The notes under the pieces: generated by a model
Databases searched by the model: none
What the model was told of the DNA's origin: nothing
The model's input: the letters and a program-made list of their open reading frames with translations, nothing else
Assembly (NCBI GenBank): GCA_015662785.1
Contig: DQTM01000082.1
Coordinates: forward strand, 1 to 15,537
From: Sulfurospirillum arcachonense
GTDB lineage: Bacteria > Campylobacterota > Campylobacteria > Campylobacterales > Sulfurospirillaceae
DNA length: 15,537 nt
Direction of reading: 5' to 3'
Part shown: piece by piece, positions 11,927 through 15,537 of the stretch
How the letters are laid out: the number at the start of each line of letters is the position of its first letter
Numbering within the stretch: the stretch's first letter is position 1
Made by a program: the position numbers and the translations under genes

Positions 11927-12393
11927 TACAAACTCCCATTTAAAAGGTTAATAAGTGCAGGAGGAACATCTTTAAAAGCAAATACCCTTTTCCCATTATT
12001 CTTATCTGAAAACTTTTGTGCTGCTAATTTAGTTTTAAAAGGAACTAAATCATCTCCCGCTGGACTTATTTTTGTACTTCCATAAACATAAAAAGCATCT
12101 CTAGCTGGAATTTTTTCTAAAGTATCATATTCTGTTACATGTATTCTCATGTCATCGTCTGATTTTACATTGTATTCAGGCCATTTTCCTGGTCTATTAT
12201 AAAATTCAAACATAGACTTAGGACTACTAAAATATATAACTTCACCACTTCTTACTTTAATACTAGCTATCCAATGTGGAGCTTTATATACTTTTATCTT
12301 TCTTATCAAACACAATTCATCTTTTGAAACATTATAAGTTTCACTCCACAAGAGACTACTTAAAATACAAATTGCAAGTAATATTTTTTTCAT
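11926..12393 (-). CDS. Exported NosL-like protein lacking the CxxCGM metal site
   Basis: This 155-residue protein has a signal peptide at residues 1-17. The rest aligns with the C-terminal NosL domain of the protein at 9110-10042: KAPHWIA against KYPRWAA, FEFYNRPGKWPEY against MKFYFNPMKWGDY, IHVTEYD against ILVTDYY, and ARDAFYVYGS against GRTAFYVIRS. Where that protein has CPVCGM, this one has CLIRKI (28-33), so only one cysteine remains in the mature chain and the usual Cu(I) site is lost. It overlaps nosY by the ATGA stop/start and is in turn coupled to the PAS gene. It may act as a structural or regulatory partner of the intact NosL proteins. A TACATGTA word at 12136-12143 encodes part of IHV. 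Confidence 0.8.
   Translation of the reverse strand: MKKILLAICILSSLLWSETYNVSKDELCLIRKIKVYKAPHWIASIKVRSGEVIYFSSPKSMFEFYNRPGKWPEYNVKSDDDMRIHVTEYDTLEKIPARDAFYVYGSTKISPAGDDLVPFKTKLAAQKFSDKNNGKRVFAFKDVPPALINLLNGSL
12136..12143. repeat. TACATGTA word in the degenerate nosL gene
   Basis: GTTACATGTATT has only the core without the AAAGAG extension. It is the only copy in the right 60 percent of the window and could be chance. Confidence 0.45.
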
Positions 12394-13217
12394 ACCAAAT
12401 CCCTTTTTTTAAATACTATATAGCCAAAAGTAGCAAATACTAAACCTAAAACAACAGGATAAGCAATAGAGAAAAATATAAAGACCGACTGCTTCATAGA
12501 ATCTAAAATATAAAAAGCAACTGGACCCATCACAGTTAACTCTGGGTCAAAAAGACTTATTGCTGCTACTCTAAAAACTTCCATAGGGTTTGTCATAGCA
12601 ATTGCTATTATCATCTCTTCATTAAATCTATTTTGCATCATCAAAGAGATAAGTGCAATATCAATAAAACTAAGTAAGAAAATCCATATAAAAAAAGCTA
12701 ATCCAAGTGCTACCTCTGAAGACTTTACAACAGAAGAGACAAAAAATGCTATCCCTAAAAATGAAGATGAAAGTGCTAAAAGTAATCCTGTATAAAGTAT
12801 AAATATATCCCAAGGAATTGCAGCTCCTTTTGTAACTCCATATATAACAGCTATTAACATTGCTAAAAATACTGGTGAAAAAACTGTAATAAAACGTCCA
12901 ATTATCTTACCCCAATAATACTGTTTCAAAGAAATTGGAAAAGAGAGCATATACTCTAATATATGGTTATCTCTATCTCCTGAAATTGATCTTACAGTTG
13001 TTATCAATATAAAAATAGGCAAAATTACAATCGTAACTTGTATATACATTAAAAGAAGTCTACTTAAACCACTAAATCCCATTACTTGAGATTGTGTAAC
13101 TCCTGCTATAAAAAACAGTGCTATTAAGCCACCAAAAACAAGTGCATAAACTAAAAACCATTTTGCTCTAATCGACTCTTTTAAATCTAAAAATGCAACC
13201 AATAAAAGATTGTTCAT
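12390..13217 (-). CDS. nosY: NosY, ABC transporter permease of the nos cluster
   Basis: NosY is the inner-membrane partner of the ATPase NosF and the periplasmic NosD in assembling the copper centres of nitrous oxide reductase. This 275-residue protein has about six TM helices and the ABC-2 layout typical of NosY. RSISGDRDNHILEYMLSFPI (about 76-95) is the diagnostic cytoplasmic segment, followed by YYWGKIIGRF. AGGAT lies upstream of the ATG, which is one base from the nosL2 stop. The usual nosF-nosY order is interrupted here by two nosL genes. NosD is not in the window and should lie beyond the right edge. Confidence 0.9.
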   Translation of the reverse strand: MNNLLLVAFLDLKESIRAKWFLVYALVFGGLIALFFIAGVTQSQVMGFSGLSRLLLMYIQVTIVILPIFILITTVRSISGDRDNHILEYMLSFPISLKQYYWGKIIGRFITVFSPVFLAMLIAVIYGVTKGAAIPWDIFILYTGLLLALSSSFLGIAFFVSSVVKSSEVALGLAFFIWIFLLSFIDIALISLMMQNRFNEEMIIAIAMTNPMEVFRVAAISLFDPELTVMGPVAFYILDSMKQSVFIFFSIAYPVVLGLVFATFGYIVFKKRDLV

Positions 13218-13218
13218 A

Positions 13219-13716
13219 TCAATATCCTAATATTTTTTTTCTAATTTTTGGGTTTCTCATATTTTCACCCCTCAACATCCTAAGTCTCATTTCATCATAT
13301 GATATATGACTATCAACTCGTTTTTCATATGCACCAAATCCATAATTCATGGGTGTCCTGTCATTAAAAGAATAAAATGCCTTTTGTGCATCTATCCAAT
13401 GCTTAGTATCAAGAGTATATACCCACTTTACTATATCTTTATCACTACCTTTATATTTCTCTTCTATCCATAAAACTAAACACCCTGGATCATCAAAAAA
13501 ATGTGTTTTATTATCCATGGTAATTGCTTGCGCAGTATACTTCTTTTCAACTAAGAACATGTTACATTGAGGACATTGCACTTTATTAGGTTTAAATTCT
13601 AATGCTACTTTTTCATGATTATTTATATCTAAGATACTTTGATTGTTTATATTGATAAAAATAAAAATTGATACAATTGCTATAATTGGGAACAGGTATA
13701 AAATAATTTTTTTCAT
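13219..13716 (-). CDS. Second NosL-family protein of the nos operon, membrane-anchored
   Basis: This 165-residue protein has an N-terminal hydrophobic helix at 4-22 with no lipobox, so it is probably anchored rather than a lipoprotein. The NosL core is intact: CPQCNM at 48-53, where the usual Gly is replaced by Asn, YTAQAI, HFFDDPGC with C79, KHWIDAQKAFY at 105-115, and TPMNYGFGAYE at 121-131. These features match the preceding NosL closely (FDDIGC, EWIDARTAFY, TPMAYGF), marking the two as tandem paralogues. A basic tail of about 25 residues is extra. Its ATG follows the previous stop with no gap (TAAATG). Confidence 0.88.
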   Translation of the reverse strand: MKKIILYLFPIIAIVSIFIFININNQSILDINNHEKVALEFKPNKVQCPQCNMFLVEKKYTAQAITMDNKTHFFDDPGCLVLWIEEKYKGSDKDIVKWVYTLDTKHWIDAQKAFYSFNDRTPMNYGFGAYEKRVDSHISYDEMRLRMLRGENMRNPKIRKKILGY

Positions 13717-14160
13717 TTATTTACCTATCTTTAAAATACGTCTTCTAGCTTCACCATACGCTATAATTTCTTCGCCATCTTTAATATCTTCTTTATTTTT
13801 ATGAGCTTTAAAACCATATGCCATAGGAGTTATATTTTGTGTATCATAAAATGCTGTTCGTGCATCTATCCATTCTCCACTGTTGCCATCTGTAATCCAG
13901 ATAACTGCTCTGTCTTCCCACTTTATCTTCTCTTCTTGCGCCCATAAAACCCAGCAACCTATATCATCAAACATATAACTTCTGCCATCTGCTGGATTTA
14001 TAACTTGTGCAGCATGCTTTCTGTCACTCACAACCATAACACACCGAGCACACATATCTCTATCCCAATGTACTTCATGTAAGTCCGTTACAATCTTTTT
14101 TTCACAACCAAAAAATGCAAAAGTTAAAAATAGTACTAGAAAAAGACTAAACTTGTTCAT
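13717..14160 (-). CDS. nosL: NosL copper-binding lipoprotein
   Basis: NosL is an outer- or inner-membrane-tethered periplasmic lipoprotein that binds Cu(I) and delivers it for maturation of nitrous oxide reductase. The 147-residue form has a signal ending in FAFFGC, a plausible lipobox with C19 as lipid site. The metal motif is MCARCVM (C37, C40, M42), and FDDIGC (C69), EWIDARTAFY and TPMAYGF follow. I start at the ATG at 14160; the GTG just before (14163) would add one residue. It overlaps the nosF 3' end by 14 nt, so translation is coupled. The Gly of the usual CxxCGM is Val here. Confidence 0.92.
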   Translation of the reverse strand: MNKFSLFLVLFLTFAFFGCEKKIVTDLHEVHWDRDMCARCVMVVSDRKHAAQVINPADGRSYMFDDIGCWVLWAQEEKIKWEDRAVIWITDGNSGEWIDARTAFYDTQNITPMAYGFKAHKNKEDIKDGEEIIAYGEARRRILKIGK

Positions 14161-14785
14161 CACTTACTATCTTTCCTAAATCCATATATATTTGCCTGTT
14201 TATTATCTTTTTTAATTCATCTATTCTATGTGTAACAAAAAGAGAAATTTTTTCTGTTCTTCCATCTTGCAGTAGTCTATAAAAATTTTCCCTTGCTTTT
14301 GGATCAAGATTAGCAGTTGGCTCATCATAAATCGTAATACCACTCTTTTTAGCTAAACTAATGGCAATAAGAAGTTTTTGTTTCATACCACCACTAAGTT
14401 TAAAAAATGATTTCGTTAGATTTGGAATCAACTCTAACTCCATCTCTTTAGCGTAATGATATATGTCCTGTTTTTTAACACCACTACTAACAACTACATA
14501 ATTTATAAGTTCATCCAAGCTCAGCTTTATAGGAGGAGGAAGTTGTGGAACAAAACTTATATGTTGTAAAACTTCTACTCTGTTTTTAATAGGATTCAAA
14601 CCATCTATCAATACTTTGCCACTATCTGGATTATAATGACCCAATATAAGACGTATTAAAGTAGTTTTTCCAGCACCATTTGGTCCCATCAAAGCAACAT
14701 GATCACCCTCTTTAAAACTAACACTTACACTATCAAGTGATATCGTACTTCCAAACTTTTTAGTTAAATTAGAAACTTCTATCAA
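14147..14785 (-). CDS. nosF: NosF, ABC transporter ATPase of the nos cluster
   Basis: This cytoplasmic ATPase powers the NosFY transporter needed for copper-site assembly in nitrous oxide reductase. The 212-residue protein shows Walker A GPNGAGKT at 34-41, Q-loop Q81 in FVPQLPPP, signature LSGGMKQK at 130-137, Walker B ITIYDEP at 150-156, and H-loop H186 in VTHR. The double-Pro PQLPPP after the Q-loop and the LSGGMKQK signature are usual in NosF. At 212 residues it is shorter than the 300-residue Pseudomonas protein, in line with epsilonproteobacterial NosF. The start is TTG, overlapping the nosH stop (TTGA), with AAGGGA ideally placed before it. Confidence 0.93.
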   Translation of the reverse strand: MIEVSNLTKKFGSTISLDSVSVSFKEGDHVALMGPNGAGKTTLIRLILGHYNPDSGKVLIDGLNPIKNRVEVLQHISFVPQLPPPIKLSLDELINYVVVSSGVKKQDIYHYAKEMELELIPNLTKSFFKLSGGMKQKLLIAISLAKKSGITIYDEPTANLDPKARENFYRLLQDGRTEKISLFVTHRIDELKKIINRQIYMDLGKIVSDEQV

Positions 14786-15537
14786 ACTAATCCCTTCATT
14801 CTAAAATCAAATTTCAGTGCATCATTGTGACATACATCTATACATCTTCCACAAAGAGTACAATCTCCACCTGATATATATTCTGTTTTAATACCTTTTT
14901 CTTCTGCCTGTTTAGAATACTTCGCTTTTGTTAATTCCAACACTTGATTTTCAAAGCAAACATCATGACAAACCATACAATGATCACAATTATCGTTCCA
15001 CTGGATTCTTGTTGCACTTACAACTCCAATATAACCATATGTTGTGCCTATTGGACATATATACTTACACCATGCTCTTTTGCTATAAAATATTTCTACA
15101 AGTAAAACTGCAAGTACCCAAACCAATGCTATACTCCAACCATAGGCAATAAATCTACTTAAAATTCCAACTACATTAAAAGTTTCAAATACCAAGTAAC
15201 CACTTACGAAAGAGAGTATTAAAAATATTGCCCAAAAGATATGTCTAACTCTATTGTCAAAATTTCTCTCTTTTATTATCTTTTTTTTTACAAGAATACT
15301 ATTTAATTTTTCACCTATTTCACTAAAAAGTCCATAAGGACATACCCATGAACAATAAGTCCTACCACCGATTAAAAGATATATTAAAATTATAGTTACT
15401 GTTCCAATTATCATATTTATTGGCATATGGTAAGTTGCAAGATAAACTTGCATAGTTGCATACACATCAATCATATGAAAACCTAAAAACCGTGAACCAT
15501 TTAAAGTTCCTTCAAGCATCTGCACATCAATCGCAAA
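14782..15537 (-). CDS. nosH: NosH/NapH-like polyferredoxin membrane protein, 5' end outside window
   Basis: An inner-membrane iron-sulfur protein thought to pass quinol-derived electrons in nitrous oxide respiration. The visible part has four to five TM helices with two CxxxCP motifs on cytoplasmic sides (CSWVCP and CKYICP, with YGLF and IGTTYG after them), as in NapH and the C-terminus of NosR. Two [4Fe-4S] motifs follow: CDHCMVCHDVC and CTLCGRCIDVC. The frame stays open through the right edge (it reads FAIDVQML before any ATG), so an apparent start at 15525 is probably internal and the gene runs on. In Wolinella the order is nosZ-B-D-G-C1-C2-H-F-Y-L, so the missing genes should lie just beyond this edge. 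Confidence 0.88.
   Translation of the reverse strand, partial: FAIDVQMLEGTLNGSRFLGFHMIDVYATMQVYLATYHMPINMIIGTVTIILIYLLIGGRTYCSWVCPYGLFSEIGEKLNSILVKKKIIKERNFDNRVRHIFWAIFLILSFVSGYLVFETFNVVGILSRFIAYGWSIALVWVLAVLLVEIFYSKRAWCKYICPIGTTYGYIGVVSATRIQWNDNCDHCMVCHDVCFENQVLELTKAKYSKQAEEKGIKTEYISGGDCTLCGRCIDVCHNDALKFDFRMKGLV

Noticed and set aside
14782..15525. Complete NosH starting with a GTG at 15525
   Set aside because: The frame is open upstream to the window edge and the protein would be shorter than NapH/NosH, so the gene is treated as partial.

Overview
The window looks like a chromosomal segment of a low-G+C Campylobacterota (epsilonproteobacterium), most like the Sulfurimonas/Sulfuricurvum type. 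Three things point there: the gene order rplU-rpmA-obgE-proB-fmt, a glutamate 5-kinase without a PUA domain, and an epsilonproteobacterial-type nos cluster (nosH, nosF, nosY and nosL) whose nosZ part would lie beyond the right edge. The genus assignment is inference.

Layout. (1) 1-3387, minus strand: a housekeeping operon of rplU, rpmA, obgE, proB and fmt; fmt is cut by the left edge. (2) 3487-5919, plus strand: a shortened nucleoside-phosphorylase-fold protein overlapping a radical-SAM spore-photoproduct-lyase-like protein, then a short-chain dehydrogenase. (3) 5995-9109, plus strand: four tightly packed genes, namely a small membrane-anchored protein, an FtsX/MacB-type ABC permease, its ATPase, and a polytopic membrane protein with CC and HCPFC thiol motifs. 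(4) 9110-11367: two divergent exported NosL-family proteins, each carrying an extra two-cysteine domain, followed by a small Met/His/Cys-containing exported protein. (5) 11402-15537, minus strand: a translationally coupled operon nosH-nosF-nosL-nosL2-nosY-nosL3 ending in a CetB-like PAS protein.

How it fits together. The right half appears devoted to maturation and support of a periplasmic copper enzyme, most likely nitrous oxide reductase. NosH would pass electrons, NosF/NosY form the ABC transporter, and five NosL-family proteins (one without the metal-binding Cys motif) would handle copper. The second ABC transporter and its thiol membrane protein sit against the NosL genes and may belong to the same process.

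Two DNA-level patterns cross gene boundaries. The palindromic word TACATGTA, often extended to TACATGTAAAGAG, occurs nine times. It is read in all three frames and on both strands, and eight copies lie in the first 6.1 kb. Four gene starts share the arrangement TATAAT/TAAAAT, then exactly 5 nt, then ATG, with no ribosome binding site, which suggests leaderless transcripts. No tRNA, rRNA, CRISPR array, transposase or phage gene was seen.
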